A stretch of DNA of 64,000 nt, taken from the NCBI GenBank assembly GCA_029721515.1, contig CM056563.1, forward strand, positions 18,357,954 to 18,421,953, given 5' to 3'. A model generated the notes under the pieces. That model saw only the letters and a program-made list of their open reading frames with translations, was not told the DNA's origin and ran no database searches. Below are positions 1-12,580 of the stretch, piece after piece; position 1 is the stretch's first letter, and each line of letters begins with the position of its first letter. Position numbers and translations under genes: made by a program. Source of the stretch: Synanceia verrucosa. Taxonomy: Eukaryota > Chordata > Actinopteri > Perciformes > Synanceiidae.

Positions 1-2220
1 AAGGGGGGGAAAGAGACTGGGGGAAGAGGGTTTTTTTTTTTTGTTTTTTTTTTTTTACATGGACGAGGATGGTAGTGTAACAGCAGCATGTTGCAGTAGA
101 TTAGATTAAATCAGACGCGTGTGTCTCTGTTCTTCACACCTGCAGCGTCTGCCTGGCCTCGTCTTACCTTTACATTTCACCATAGCCTTCAGCAATTCAC
201 TCACTTCTGTCTGTACCTGCATCTGCTTTTTGGGGGGAATTGCAGCCAACATTAGTGTTTTCTGTTCTTAGATTTTAAGGGGCTGACGACAGTGTGTGAT
301 CATTTTTGTTTTCCAGCTGCCTACAGTGGATTTAAGAAGCTTGACTTGTGCATAAGCAGATAATTTCTGTCATAATGAAATGATGATGACACATAAACAA
401 GCTGCATAAGTTAGTAGAGGGTGATTTTGTCGTAATAAACTAACAATGACCTAAAAGGAGGACTTTGTGTGTTGTGTTGAATATTTATTTGCACTAAATT
501 CAGCCTTTTATACTTGAGCTTCTGTACATTTCATGTGTACACATGTATAAAAATACATGTGCCGAATTTAACTTTGACTCATCTCCATGCCAACTAACTT
601 GCTAACCTGCAGCAAAAACACAAATTGCCTTGATCCACAGTATGATGAATCTGGTGGTAGATGGTGACTCTCATGTTGTAGAAATTGTTGTCTTTGCTGC
701 CCCCTGCTGATCTATAAAGAAATAAATTCCTAGCTTAAAGCCCAGGGGAGGAGTGTCAACATAGTTCGAACTATACTGCAATTCAGACATTGTGTAATGA
801 CGACAGACACAGTGCAAAGAATAATTATCAAGACCTATTACGACCCCGTCATATTCATGCTATCCATTGTTCATTGACCCGAGTTCCCCTCCAGCTGTTA
901 TGATTAATGCTCTCGTGTTTTGATGTTTCCTAATAGAGGTGTTGAGTAATTGCAGACGCACCCAGTGGCTGTCTCTGTCTCCGTCTGGCTGTCAGGCTGC
1001 AGGGATTGTGGCCGACAAACCTGCTCAGTGCACTGCTCTCCTCACCGCCTGCATTTGTCAACGCTTGTCAGCCCATCCTGCCCCCTCTCTCTCTTCCAGG
1101 GTGAGCAATGTGAGCATTGTTTGAATTTAGTTTTATTGCTGGATGCTGTTTACATAACAGTGACGCATTGTTCTGTTGCTGTATAAAGGCCACACCAGTG
1201 ATTGAGTAATGCAGTAATCAAAGCAGCTGAGTCCAGATATCCTGATGTTTATTTCCTACTACACTTCCTATAATGCATTTCAGTGGCCCCTTTCATTAGA
1301 CTAAAAAAGAGTCAACATGACTTCACCTCCCATCTAAAGTGGCTTCTTCGATGAAACATCTTCAACCAACCTCAAGCAGCCCAGTTGACTCTTTTTTTTT
1401 TGTTCTTTTTGATTCACCTCCACCTGGATGACTGAGAGCCCTCACAGACCTCCACATCTTTCAAACCCTGAAACACCAGTTTGTAACAGAGGCCCTCTGT
1501 TAAACTGAGATAACCCTGATGACATCATTGTGACATCATCAGAGTTGTTTGTTTGAACTTTAGCTCCCTCTCTCCAGAGCTACAGAACAGTTTTCACAGG
1601 TTTCTTCTTTCCACCTCTACCAACTTTTGCGTTTGCACATTTCATGCTTTAAGGTTTCCACAGAAAAATGATCAATTCACCATGATGTTGAGTCTGTCAA
1701 ATGTATTTATTTTTAGTATGAAAATGTACAGAAAGACAGCAGACTTCGAGGTTTCATCGTCAAACCGGAACTGAAGTGAGACGTGAAATAGACACAGCAC
1801 ATGTTGTGTCTTTCTCAAAGAAGAGCTCCTAACAAGTGATGAGTACATGAGTAATATATGTTTTGTGAGTGAATACAAGTCCAGGACAAACTTTTTCACC
1901 TTCAACACCGGTGGAGATTTTGCCAGTGAAGAGTCATATTTCAGTGTTTGTCTCTGCTGGTGTTTCCAGCCTCCAGGGGTCTCAGCAGAGGACAAAAAGT
2001 CAAACAAGGGACTATGGCTTCAGAACCTGTTGTTACTGATAATGTGAAGCAATAAAGCGAAGCTTGTAATGATGTAAACGGTATACATGTGTTTTTAGTC
2101 GTCATAGTGTAATGGAAGAGAGGAACTATTACACACTTACCATGACGACAGATAAGACCCGTCTGAGCGAGAGGTGGCTTTAAGTAGCTGTTAAACAGCA
2201 AGTCATGAATATGAGATGAG
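1..2220. other. Non-coding flank left of nfil3
   Basis: Starts with a purine-rich run and a poly-T tract (31-56). No ORF shows coding character. Around 1345-1400 there is a short piece (AACCTCAAGCAGCCCAG) resembling the end sequence of the Penelope-like relic at 14.9-15.8 kb. Otherwise nothing recognised. Confidence 0.5.
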
Positions 2221-2233
2221 TGTTTGATAGACT

Positions 2234-2239
2234 TTTATT
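2234..2239 (-). terminator. Polyadenylation signal of nfil3
   Basis: AATAAA on the minus strand (TTTATT on plus), about 190 bases past the nfil3 stop codon at 2430. It is the first canonical signal downstream, so the 3' UTR is probably short. Confidence 0.55.
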
Positions 2240-2429
2240 ACAATACAATACAGTATATGAAATAAAAACACATTGTTAAAAGTTGTTTAGAATTGAAAGG
2301 TGAGTTATCTCAGTCCTCATAAACGCCTGCGTGGTCCAACACTCCTGTTTTCTTGCTGAATTTCTAGACTCGCTCACAGTTCGTTTCTCCATAAAAGTCT
2401 AGACGTCAGCAAACACGAGCGCCGGGTCC

Positions 2430-3629
2430 TCAGTTGCCTTTGGCCATGAGTTGCTCTGTGAAAAGCTTCTTCAGCTGAGCCACCTCCTCGCTCAGAGAGT
2501 TGAGTTGAGACTTCAGGTGCGTGTTCTCGTGTTTAGACTGGATTTCAGTTTGTCCTTGTGTGGGAGGAGGCTGGAGGTTGTAGCTGGCAGTGGTGATGTT
2601 GTATTGAGGGGACTGTCTCCCCTTCCTCCCTTCATCCCCCTCTGGTTGCTCCATCCAAGAGCCAGTGCAGTTCGCTGCTGCTGTTTCTCCTCCACTCAGC
2701 CCTTTAGGAGCCTCTCTCGGACCCTCCCGGCCTGCTGCTGACAGGGCGGGGCTGCGTCCGGTGCCGCTGTTGTCCCCCGCAGCATCAAACATTTCCCCAC
2801 AGCCAGGCGTCTTGAAACGCAGTTTGTGAGGAAGGTTTTTCATCGCCTCAGCCTGGTCCAGCTTCCCTCCGGCGGGTCCTGCAGTGTGGTGGATGTCGGC
2901 AGGGGAGTGGTGAAAGTCGTAGCCCAGCTCCTCCGCCCGGTGCGGGGATAACTTCCCGTGGTCGCTCATCCGGTCCTCAAAGAAGATTGGGCTACCCACG
3001 CTGGACCCATCTGGTGTGGAGAACCCCGAGTCCTCCGACATGTTCCCGGCGTCCCTGGTAGCCCTGGAGCTCAGCTGGCCTGTGTGGTTGTTGGTGTGTG
3101 AGGCTGAGGTACCTCCATCCCCTCTGTGGAGGTAGTAGTGAGGGGTCAGGGTATGAGCGCTGGGGTTGGGAGCTGTGTTGAGGGGCAGAATCGGTGCATT
3201 GGACGGGTCTTTGACCAGGCCAAAGCGGAACTTCAGAGCCAACAGCTCGGCCCTGAGACGGGCGTTTTCCTCCAGCAAAGCCAGAACCCGGCTCTCCAGG
3301 ACCATGTCGTTCACGCGGCGCTTCTCTCTCGAGCGCTTTGCCGCCTCGTTGTTCTTCCTCCTCTTGTCCCAGTAGCCCTCGTCCTTCTTGTCGACGGGGA
3401 TGAACTCGCGCTTACGTCGGAGGCTGGCAGAAGGACTGTCTTTACGTTTGATGGCAGCCGTGCGACCCAGCAGGGAGCGGGCCAACAGGCTGTTTGAGGT
3501 CAGGATGGACACGGCTTCATCTGAGAAGGACAGAGGTCCTCCTCCTCCTGGACTCACAGGTGACTCCAGACTGTGGTGCACAGCCACTTCCTGTGGCGCC
3601 CTCATCAGCTGGGACTCTTCCTCAAACAT
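2430..3629 (-). CDS. nfil3: NFIL3/E4BP4-like bZIP transcription factor (complete, single coding exon)
   Basis: Encodes a 399-residue nuclear bZIP protein of the NFIL3 (E4BP4) family, which represses or activates promoters through PAR-bZIP-type sites (TTAYGTAA) and acts in circadian and immune programmes in vertebrates. Seen in the sequence: an acidic/Ser N-terminus, the KREFIP block just before the basic region, the basic region KRRKNNEAAKRSREKRR at about residues 89-105, a leucine zipper to about 140, a conserved LPHKLRFK motif at about 266-273, and a C-terminal Leu-rich helix at about 365-394 as in NFIL3. I chose the ATG at 3627-3629. The frame stays open upstream to a GTG at 3699-3701, but a likely splice acceptor at 3650-3651 (CCTTCAG) lies between them. 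One uninterrupted coding exon preceded by a non-coding exon matches vertebrate NFIL3. Fish carry several nfil3 paralogues and I cannot say which this is. Family assignment is firm; paralogue is open. Confidence 0.93.
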   Translation of the reverse strand: MFEEESQLMRAPQEVAVHHSLESPVSPGGGGPLSFSDEAVSILTSNSLLARSLLGRTAAIKRKDSPSASLRRKREFIPVDKKDEGYWDKRRKNNEAAKRSREKRRVNDMVLESRVLALLEENARLRAELLALKFRFGLVKDPSNAPILPLNTAPNPSAHTLTPHYYLHRGDGGTSASHTNNHTGQLSSRATRDAGNMSEDSGFSTPDGSSVGSPIFFEDRMSDHGKLSPHRAEELGYDFHHSPADIHHTAGPAGGKLDQAEAMKNLPHKLRFKTPGCGEMFDAAGDNSGTGRSPALSAAGREGPREAPKGLSGGETAAANCTGSWMEQPEGDEGRKGRQSPQYNITTASYNLQPPPTQGQTEIQSKHENTHLKSQLNSLSEEVAQLKKLFTEQLMAKGN

Positions 3630-4617
3630 CACTGAGTGCTGTTGAGACTCTGAAGGATGCAGCAACAGCGCCACCTGGTGATCAGAGCGTAGCAAGGACA
3701 CCAGAGGAGGAATTAACGGTTATGCAAGAGCCATTACAACACAGTATTATGTAACACCATTACATCAATCCAATAAAACGGGAGCGACTTGTACCATAAG
3801 CTCACTGTATGTTCAGTGTGGTACACTTGTAAACACAAAGCTAACAACAGACCTTTGTGTTTATTTTCAGTTTACAACAGGTTTAACATGCAGGAGGGGA
3901 CACTTAATGATAATATTATGAAATTAACCTAGTAATAGCATAACCTACATTCACATTCAAGCCCTAAACAGGCTGTGGGTCCATCTTCAGGAGTGTTTCT
4001 AGCCCTTAATTACACTCTTGTGCTCTTTATTATCGTTAATAAACCCAGAATCATGTTCAGTGTGACTGTTTTAACTTGCTTCATCAGCACTGACCCACAT
4101 GTCTAACAGGGACATGCTGATCTCCTGTCGGTTGCTTTCACTTATCTAATCTGACCCACTGTTCTTTTGGGGCTCAGCAGCATCACCTGCATTCAGAATT
4201 TCAATTTAGTTTTTTGTTATTGCAACTTCTGCATTTTACCGCATCAATACCAAAGTTTGCAGTAGCATGAGTGCGTAAAATGATGCGTAAAAGAGCTGCA
4301 GCTATGAGTAATGTTAAATATAATTTATTCACTATCCCCTTAAGATGCATTTTTAATTTATCTTTGATATTTTGACTTATTGGCACCTGATAATGATAAA
4401 AACTAAGCATCATTATTTGAAGATGTACTTTTTGAGTAAAAGCAGAATTATGTATAGATAACAAAATGTGATGTCCGCGCATGGTGACGCCACGCTATGT
4501 CGACTTTTATTCTAATACAGCATATTTCATGTTGTTGTTTTATTTCGCCGATTAATAAGTGTACTTAATGATAAGCAACTTTAAAGAAAAACAGTGAAAA
4601 CTTGTTTAAAATGTTAC

Positions 4618-4750
4618 CTCGGAAGAAAGATAAGGTGTTTTCCTTGCCGGTGCGCAGGAGTCGTCCGCGTCTCCAAAACGCGTCTCCGTCCGGTTCAGTT
4701 CAGCAGCGGCTCTGTGGTTGAACACTGCGGATCCTCTCAGCGCTGTTACT
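4618..4750 (-). other. nfil3: Probable non-coding first exon of nfil3 (5' UTR)
   Basis: A GC- and CpG-richer stretch stands out from AT-rich surroundings about 1 kb upstream of the nfil3 coding exon. On the minus strand it ends at a good 5' splice site (GAG|GTAACA, exon end 4618). Together with the acceptor at 3650 this would remove an intron of about 1 kb, matching the non-coding exon 1 plus coding exon 2 layout of vertebrate NFIL3. The upstream (right) limit is a guess. No transcript evidence is available here. Confidence 0.45.
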
Positions 4751-5135
4751 TCATGTTATGAACACTGTATCGTACCTCCACTCTGCTCCACTTGGAAAAG
4801 CCGCAGCTCCTATTTGTAAGTGAGTTCAGCTCGGGACGGTCCCTATCCTCACTTGAACCAGCTGGGCCCTTTTTGTGTGCGCCTTTCTGGGACCGCCTCC
4901 TTCTGTGACTCCGTCCCCCCCGTCCCTCCTCCAAAGGCTTTCACATAACATAGCAGTTAATGCATCACCATCATCATCGTCATCTGACCTCCCTAGCCCC
5001 GCCTCCCTGGGACAGGATAATCCTCTCATAATAATTAGGTAATGTTGCGCATGCAGCCTCTCTCTTTCCGGCATAAAGAGGCAGTTTATGAGTCAGCCGT
5101 GCAGGATTACTATGTAAGTCAGTATATAAAGTGCT
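4751..5135 (-). promoter_or_regulatory. Putative nfil3 promoter region
   Basis: Lies directly upstream of the putative exon 1. It contains GC-rich blocks (4860-4930 and 4985-5015), an AP-1/CRE-like TGAGTCA at about 5089, an imperfect palindrome ATTAGGTAAT near 5035 that is one base off the NFIL3/PAR-bZIP consensus, and TATATAAA at about 5123-5130. NFIL3 promoters are known targets of PAR-bZIP factors, but the site calls here are by eye. Confidence 0.35.
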
Positions 5136-5344
5136 TAGAGCACCACACAGTGTAAGTTGATTTCCACCACTGCTGCTAAATTATTGTAGGTCTATTAATT
5201 GCTATTAATTACAACATTATTGCTGTAATCCACCAGTATGTGCAAACTATTTAATCAAAATGATACCTTTAATTCTCAGATATAACTTTAGTAGTTATCC
5301 ACAAATTTTCAAATTTACTATTTTACAAAAAAAAAGAGAAAATA

Positions 5345-5575
5345 GCTAATTTATTGTTATTATTTTGAATGAACAGAATTAAAATGTCTTTTAGTGGTTG
5401 TTTGTTATTCTGGATTAATTTCTGATTTCTCAGAGAATTCCAGTGTTCTGGCTCAAATTTGGATCTAAAAAGGTGAATTCGGTTTAAATTCCTCACTCCT
5501 GTTCAAAATGGTGAAATGTAGTGAATTAAAGCCTTGAGATGACGCTAGAGGCTCTTTGAGACAAACAATCTGTCG
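5345..5575 (+). repeat. Dispersed repeat family A, copy 1
   Basis: Shares a ~170-base core (for example GAGAATTCCAGTGTTCTG, then TCCTCACTCCTGTTCAAAAT, then GAGGCTCTTTGAGACAAACA) with 46925-47115 in the same orientation and with 24300-24480 inverted. No terminal repeats or coding potential seen; element class unknown. Confidence 0.8.
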
Positions 5576-6789
5576 CTCTTGTTATGGGGTCACATGCTGT
5601 GATTGTTAGCACCACCCCTCAATCCCCGATATGTCCAGTTAATTCTGTAAGAGGTCCAACAGGAAGGGATCTGACCCCCAAACACAGCAGCACTGCAGTA
5701 GGATAACATAACTGCATACAAAACACAATTATGTTCATTGTTCTAAAACACAATGTTTATTTAGTGGGTTGTGTAACAGTGCTTTTGTGTTTGTGAAAAG
5801 TTTTGTTTTAATAAGGTCAGAAGAAAAGTAAAATTGAAAGTTAAAATATGTCGATTTTGCAATTATTGTTTGTACACATGCAGAAGTGGGGTCTGTGCAA
5901 ACAACGAGGAACATGGGTTAATTTACAAATTGCAAAACGGCTTCGTTGCACAGGACTTAGTGGTGACAGAGTGTACAGTGGATGCCTGGGGCCCCTGACC
6001 TGCTAAACATGTAGGTATGTATGTTACAAATAGGTTTCAAGAATTTTTTTGAGGCTATGTGTGTGAGTGTGTCATTTCAACACCACCACCTCAACAGTGT
6101 TTTCAAGGCATCACAAAGGTTCAGTGAGGCTGGATAGTCGCTGCCTGGAGTGCTGATGCGTCACCCTCAAACCCTGCAATATTATGTAATGTGTCTCGAT
6201 GCACGCACATATAGTTCACGACACACAGTGATGCATCATGGATAATAAAATAGTGCACACACTGTTTACTGGTTCTGACAGCACTTATGTTTTTTTATCC
6301 TGTGCATTACACGTGTGTGTGTGTGTGTTTAGTGATGGCCTGAGCACACATGCACTTGTATGTTGGCCTGCTGACAACACGTATGGCGAATGTAAGAGCA
6401 GCATGGGGACTCACCTGACCTCTGCTTTTAAAGTGAACAGGAGACAGTGAACTTGCATGTACTGTATTATATCACATATGTAAACCCCCAGAGCAAACAT
6501 GCTCAGTGAGAGCATACAGTCAGGGCCCCTTACCCCTTACTGTGGGGCCACCTTTGCCTTCTGCACTGTCACGGTACAGTAGCCACTCCAAAGACTTTGT
6601 GACAGTGAAATTTTCCATGTAAATGTTGCATCACAGAAAACCTGTTTTGTAACTTCTTATGCGTGAAATACCACTTGATAACACTAGTGACAGTCTGGTT
6701 TTATAAAAAGTTAAATATTAAAGGAATTAAAGGTTTATAGATCTGAAATGGTGGGAATTTGATGAGAAGGTCAATACCATTCAAGTTAA

Positions 6790-6960
6790 TGCTTGTAGCT
6801 GGTTAGCTTAGCTTAGCACAGCACAAAGACAAAACAGGGAAACAGCTAGCCTGCTCAAAGGTAAAAAAAAAAATCCACTGACCAGTACCTGTAAAACTCA
6901 TTATTCCAAACATAACAAGGGCAGATTTTGCAACAGAAATATTGCTGTGATCTCACACTG
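6790..6960 (+). repeat. Dispersed repeat with GCTTAGCTTAGCA motif
   Basis: Block GTTAGCTTAGCTTAGCAC...GGGAAACAGCTAGCCTG, a motif found scattered in fish genomes. Related pieces occur near 10770-10985, 35815-35885 (inverted) and 56270-56345. No coding capacity. Confidence 0.6.
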
Positions 6961-9900
6961 AGCACCTTTTAACCATTCATGAGTTAAAATCTGTAATAAA
7001 AGATATTCCATGATAATAGGCCTAGTCATTTCAATTCACTGCAAACTCTTTAGATGTTTTCTTAATATTTCTTGGTTTGTATGCAAAAAGGTGTGATTTC
7101 ATCAGTGCCTTGTGTGACTGTCTTCCTGAGCACAGTAGCTGGATTCTGTTCAGTCAACAGTTTATCAGCATCACTGCGGGAGAGGACAGAGGTAAACACC
7201 GGGCTGCATCAGGTACTGTTCATCCTCTGCACCCACAGTTTCACACTACGCATGAAAGCTGCTTAAACTAAATGCAGCGATGCCTCAGTCCAGCTGAGCT
7301 TCCTGGCTCAATGAAATGGATTGCTGTCACAAACAGCAAACAAACCGTGTGCTGATAGTTCGATTTAACGGAGTAGACCGATGTGCCGGACTTTGGCACA
7401 CTCACTAATGAGTGTTTGAGAAATTCCATTAGTTGAGCGTTGGTGTTGTGAGACACTGTCACCTGTGGGTGTCATAATCCAAATTGCCCACACTGACACT
7501 GAGGATTTAATTAAATCAAGGAAAAATGAGGACAATTAAAACCAGAGGATTTAAAGCTGCAGATAACTTTGAGCAGCTGCTTTAGAGACTGCTCCGCTCT
7601 GATTGGTTGTCTTCCTTCAGGTGCAGTGATAGACAGATTATCTGTCTCATGCACTGTCAGGTATGCTTACTGTCAAAGTCTGTGTTACCAGTGTTTCACA
7701 CACATACACAATGCAAGTTAATGCACCTATTTGACAATATTTTGGATGTATGCAGAATGCTGTAAGAAAACTATAACATTAACAAAACACTGGACGTCAG
7801 GGTCAGATAGAAACCTGCAGCCCCTGCAAGGAAAGATCAACCAGAGATATAAATATATAAAATAATAATAATAAGATAAAATGATCCTGTATTCTTCCCA
7901 CAGATGGGGAAATTTGCATCGTTACAGCAGCAAAGTGGATAGTTCTCAACATTACAAGGAGGTCCTATTAAGAAATGAGAACATCAGTTGAAAAACAACC
8001 AAGTGGAGCCATGCAATGTTAGACTAAGTGCTCCACGTGACATGGCATTGAACTTCATCTTTTCTTCTGAAATATCCAGTGTAATCACTGTCACAAATTT
8101 ATCAAATGGTGGGGAAAAATCCTCCCTACTGTCAGAAATATCCATCTAGATTATTTGCTTAAAGCCACCAACTTCTGCTTTAATGAGAGGCTTATTTCTC
8201 TTTCTGTATGTGTCTATGTGTGAGCCATTTAATGCAAAGTTACAATCAAACAATTCAGTTTGATTTATGTAACGGGAAGAGTTGCATCAAATATCTGGTT
8301 AACAGTCCAGCTTTTGAAATCTGTGTTTGTAACACACTGACTTGAGAAAGTGGTTTCTAGGCTTCACTGGCAGTGAGCAAAAATCAAAAAAACATGGCAA
8401 AGAGGATCTTAGCGTAACACTATTTTTTTTTTTAAAAATGAGACTCCGAATGGTAAGATGTTAAATTGAGTTAAAGTAGATTTTGTGGTTACTGGATTGT
8501 TTCAGGACGTAAACTGACAATTTAGTTTTTCTCATAAGTGCCTTACTAGTATTGTATAACCGTGTCGCAACTTAGTAGGAAAACAACATAAATGGGGGAG
8601 GAACCGCAAGAGTTCAACAAGTTTGAGCTGGATTCCTGACATTCTCACAGCCTCTTATGGGTCTACTCACCTTGTAGCTCTGACCTGCAGCAGACAGGGT
8701 GCAGATATGCCTGTAAACATTCCTCAAGTGAAAAACATCTCACATCTCAGCAGCTCACAAATATTTACAGGAGGACTTCCAGTCACACCAACTGCTTGAA
8801 ACTTCTGAACTGAACCTTATTCTCAAAATAAAAGACAAGGACAATAGTGCAATGTTTTCCTTAGGCTCAGAAATTTCCAAAAGATAAGTGATATAAGCTT
8901 TTCTCTCAGGATGTAATAAAGGTGTTACCATGCTGATGTCAGCAATACTCTGTACATATAGAGTTAGATATGAATTGTCTTTTTTTCAAGCAAAATTATT
9001 GAGCATTCACTTGTTCCAGCTTTTCAGATTTTCCAAAACTCACCTTGTGTCGGTGTTTTTCCACCCTTTTCTTTGACATTTTATTGACTAAACTTTTAAT
9101 TCATTAAAATAGAAAATAATCTACACTAAACAGTAAACTAGTCACTAGCTGCAGTGTCCCTTGATGAAAATTTCCATGGATGTTTTTTTTTTCAACACAG
9201 CTCAGCTGCTTGAAAACAAACCAAACAAAAATTATATTATCAGAACTTTGTTTTGTAATAGCTTTTTCCAGGAAACTTCATAATTTTTAGGAATTTGCTT
9301 CACATAACCCCTGAATGCTATCAGCAGTAATAGATTATTTGTGGTGCTAGCAGTTATGTTTTGTAAGTCTTGTAAAACAATGGTAGAAGTTGTAAAAGCC
9401 TCAGTCTCCCTGAGGAAATCTCCACCAGTAAACACAACTGTTTGGAACAAGAACAGAATGAGATTTCACAGCATCAGACAGTATCGTTTTTGCATCCTGG
9501 CTTTCTACATAATTCATGCGCTCTGGGATGTGCAGCGGGGGTGGGTAGCGGGATGGATATAAATATCTGTGGCCTGTTCTTGCCAAGTGGGTGGCTCAGT
9601 CAAGACTCACAGCGAGGCTGTTTACTCCCGCTGACCGGCTTTTTACGAAAGCAGACAGACAGATGAGCTGGGAGGTGTTAGCCAAAGTTGACGAGCAAAT
9701 GTTATGTAAAGTGCCCTCCAGGAGATGGTGGTGGTGGGGGGGTGACTTAAAATACACTGTGAACTAGACCGCAGGGGAAGGAGGCCATCACTCTGCTGAC
9801 ACAGTTAGCCATCGCTGGACGAAGGTCACATGGATCAGTCACCTGTCACAGCAGCACCTCTTGTCCAATCCACACATTTTTCCCATTTTATTTACATCCC

Positions 9901-10404
9901 CTCTGTGCTTTAAATTCATTGTGGATCAGAGAAAAATCCCTCTGCAGTGACACAGTATCGTCAGGCCAGCTTGGCCTCATTTCTCTTGCTATATAACGTT
10001 ATCTAATGTGATAACACTCAGCGCTCATCCACCGGCATTATGCAAGATAAGCTGTCATTAATATTAGATATTAACCGATACAAATGGAGTTTTCATTGTG
10101 AACGCGTCTTGTTCTGACCTCTGCACATGTTTATCACGTCGAATCAAGCTTTGCGTGGCTGTTTACCCACTTCTTCTCTTTAATCTTGGCTTTGATCCAT
10201 TGCTTTCTGCAATTACACAAACCCATTGCATTACACACACATGCACACACGTGCACACACACACGCACACACTGCTCTTGCAACATATGTTGTGTCACTT
10301 TTTAACTCAACTGCAACACTGGAAATGCCTGTAGCGTTGCCTTTGAAGTACTTCAGAAAATATGCTTATTCACTTTCTTTCCTAGATGTAGATAAGGAGA
10401 TTCG

Positions 10405-10720
10405 AGTCACCTCAAGTCAATTTTATTTATGAAGCCTGATATTACAAATGGCAAATTTGGCTCAGGGGGATTTACAATCTGTACGGCATATAACACCCTC
10501 TGGCTTTAACAACCTTCACGACGGAAAAATTTCCCCCAAAAAACTTTTAACAGGGGAAAAAGCTCAGTAAGATCAACTGAGGAGGGATTCTGCTCCCAGG
10601 ACAAACAGACGTGCAATAGATAACAACATAATGGAATTATTACATATACAGAATTTTGACATATAATGTGAACATACGTGAATGAAAAGATGGATCCAGG
10701 AGGATGTTAAGCAGCTTCCA
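10405..10720 (+). repeat. Dispersed teleost-type repeat
   Basis: Begins with CAAGTCAATTTTATTTATG and continues with GGGGGATTTACAATCTGTAC and AACTGAGGAGGGATTC. This arrangement resembles a very common fish interspersed repeat. Identification rests on recognition of the pattern, not on a database search. Confidence 0.55.
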
Positions 10721-10890
10721 TGTGTTGTCAAACAGATAAGATGGATCTTGTGTCTAAATGTGAAGCTACTGTACTGTTAGCTTAGCATAGCATAAAGACT
10801 GTAGCAGACTGTTATTTGTACGGATTAAACAAATGCAACATTAACATGTTAGTGTTGGCAGATGTTGTTAGTTTTGTACACAGCTAGGCT

Positions 10891-10974
10891 AACTGTTTCT
10901 CTCTATATCCAGGCTTTATGCTAAGCTAAGCTAACTGTTTCTCTCTATATCCAGGCTTTATGCTAAGCTAAGCT
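10891..10974 (+). repeat. Exact 42-base tandem duplication
   Basis: Two perfect adjacent copies of a 42-base unit beginning AACTGTTTCTCTCTATATCC and ending CTAAGCTAAGCT, inside the GCTAAGCTAAGC dispersed repeat. Perfect identity implies a recent duplication. Confidence 0.9.
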
Positions 10975-12179
10975 AACTGGCTGTTCACGGTCGCTTATAT
11001 TTATGGTACATACGTGCATACATCATCTACCGCATGGCAAGAAAGTGAACAAGTGTATTTCCTTAAAAAAAAAAATAAATAAAATAAAAATAATAACTCC
11101 GGAAATTGATTTAAATATTAAGTATGCACTTTATTTTGTCTGCTCTGCTTCTAAATTCATATTTTAAAATATGCAAAAGCAAAACCTAATTTAGCTGCCT
11201 TGGTGATTATTTTTTGCTTGGCTGGTGACTAAGAAAGATGCAGTTTAAAAAGAGGGCTATGCTCATATTATGCATCACTGCTCCCCAGAGACGTATAGGC
11301 AGAAACTCATTTATGTAACAGCTTGCCTATATCGCAGACACACAGCCGAGCCTCCATCCAAGGCTCATACACATGAGAGATGTATTGCGGTAGCTATAAA
11401 TAGACTATGACTCAGTTTGTTTGACTTGGGGGACTGTTTCATAACAGGCAGAGTGTCTGTGCGCATGTACAGGGTATATGTTTATTGCTGATTTGTTGTT
11501 CGTGCAGTCGGACTCATGTTACACATCATGTTAGTCATCTTACTGCATCAGTCATGACCTCCATCTGCTCCATCAGCCAGGTGATGTTTTCTTTGTCAGG
11601 GGAAACCACAAGCAGGTGACTTCCACAACACCCCACCAGCACCATCTGCTCTGTAATCAGACAAAACTGTCAGCGTCATTTGAGCGCTGCGCCCCCGACA
11701 CACATTAGAGGAAACCATTTGGAAGTGCACTCGCATCAGTTTGTGAGGAAGAAGCCAAGAGCCTCAGACCCGCTTTCCTTGTGTTTCTATTTCTGGACTC
11801 TGAAGTACGTCACAGCGTTTCCAAAGCAACCAATTTTGATCAGGGCTTATGAAATGCTCATGAAACAAATTACGCTTATTGGAGGGAACGTGACTCTGGG
11901 GACTGTGGAAAGATTCATCAAAACAACAACAGCATGCACACAGCTGTAGACAGAACAACAGGATTGACAGGGTCTCATCGAAAAAAGGTACAATTGTACC
12001 TAACTAACTAACCGCTAAGGCAGCATTCTGCCGTGATTTTGTCCTCTATGCAAGGTTTTTTTCGGAAAATATTAATATTTGACTATAGGAATGTCTAAAA
12101 TGATAAATTGAGAATTCTTTTCCGGATATTTTGAGACCAGTTGCATTACTCTAGCTCCTTCCTACATGAAGCATATTTG

Positions 12180-12503
12180 ACCTTGGTGACCTTGACCTTT
12201 GACTGATCTTGACCAAACTAAATTGGTGACTTGTGGATTCTTATATTAGTTTATTTACCAAATTAGGTGATGATTGGCTGAAAATTGTACACCCTGGAAT
12301 GTTCAGAAATATTCAAAATCTCCCATACATTATTATACTTTGGCCTTTCATTTGACCTTGATGACCTTGAATCAGATACAATCACCACCAAAAATTAATC
12401 AGTTTAAGTTCGACCACTTCTGACCAATCCTGAAAATTTCGTCAAAATCCGTCCATAACTTTTTGAGTTATTTTGCAAACCAACACATAAACGAACATAA
12501 CAC

Positions 12504-12510
<7 letters not shown>
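12180..12510 (+). repeat. MITE-family fragment (family B)
   Basis: Contains TGAAAATTTCGTCA, AATCCGTCCATAACTTTTTG and AGTTATTTTGCAAACCAACA, almost identical to 46745-46815. It lacks the left end with the inverted repeat and runs into a TG/TA microsatellite. Confidence 0.7.
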
Positions 12511-12565
<55 letters not shown>

Positions 12566-12580
12566 ATGTGTGTGTGTATA
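12503..12580 (+). repeat. Compound (TG)n(TA)n(TG)n microsatellite
   Basis: Alternating TG, then about 16 TA units, then TG again. Confidence 0.95.

Noticed and set aside
2451..3754. Several plus-strand open frames across nfil3
   Set aside because: They are shadows of the nfil3 coding exon on the minus strand, in GC-rich codons.
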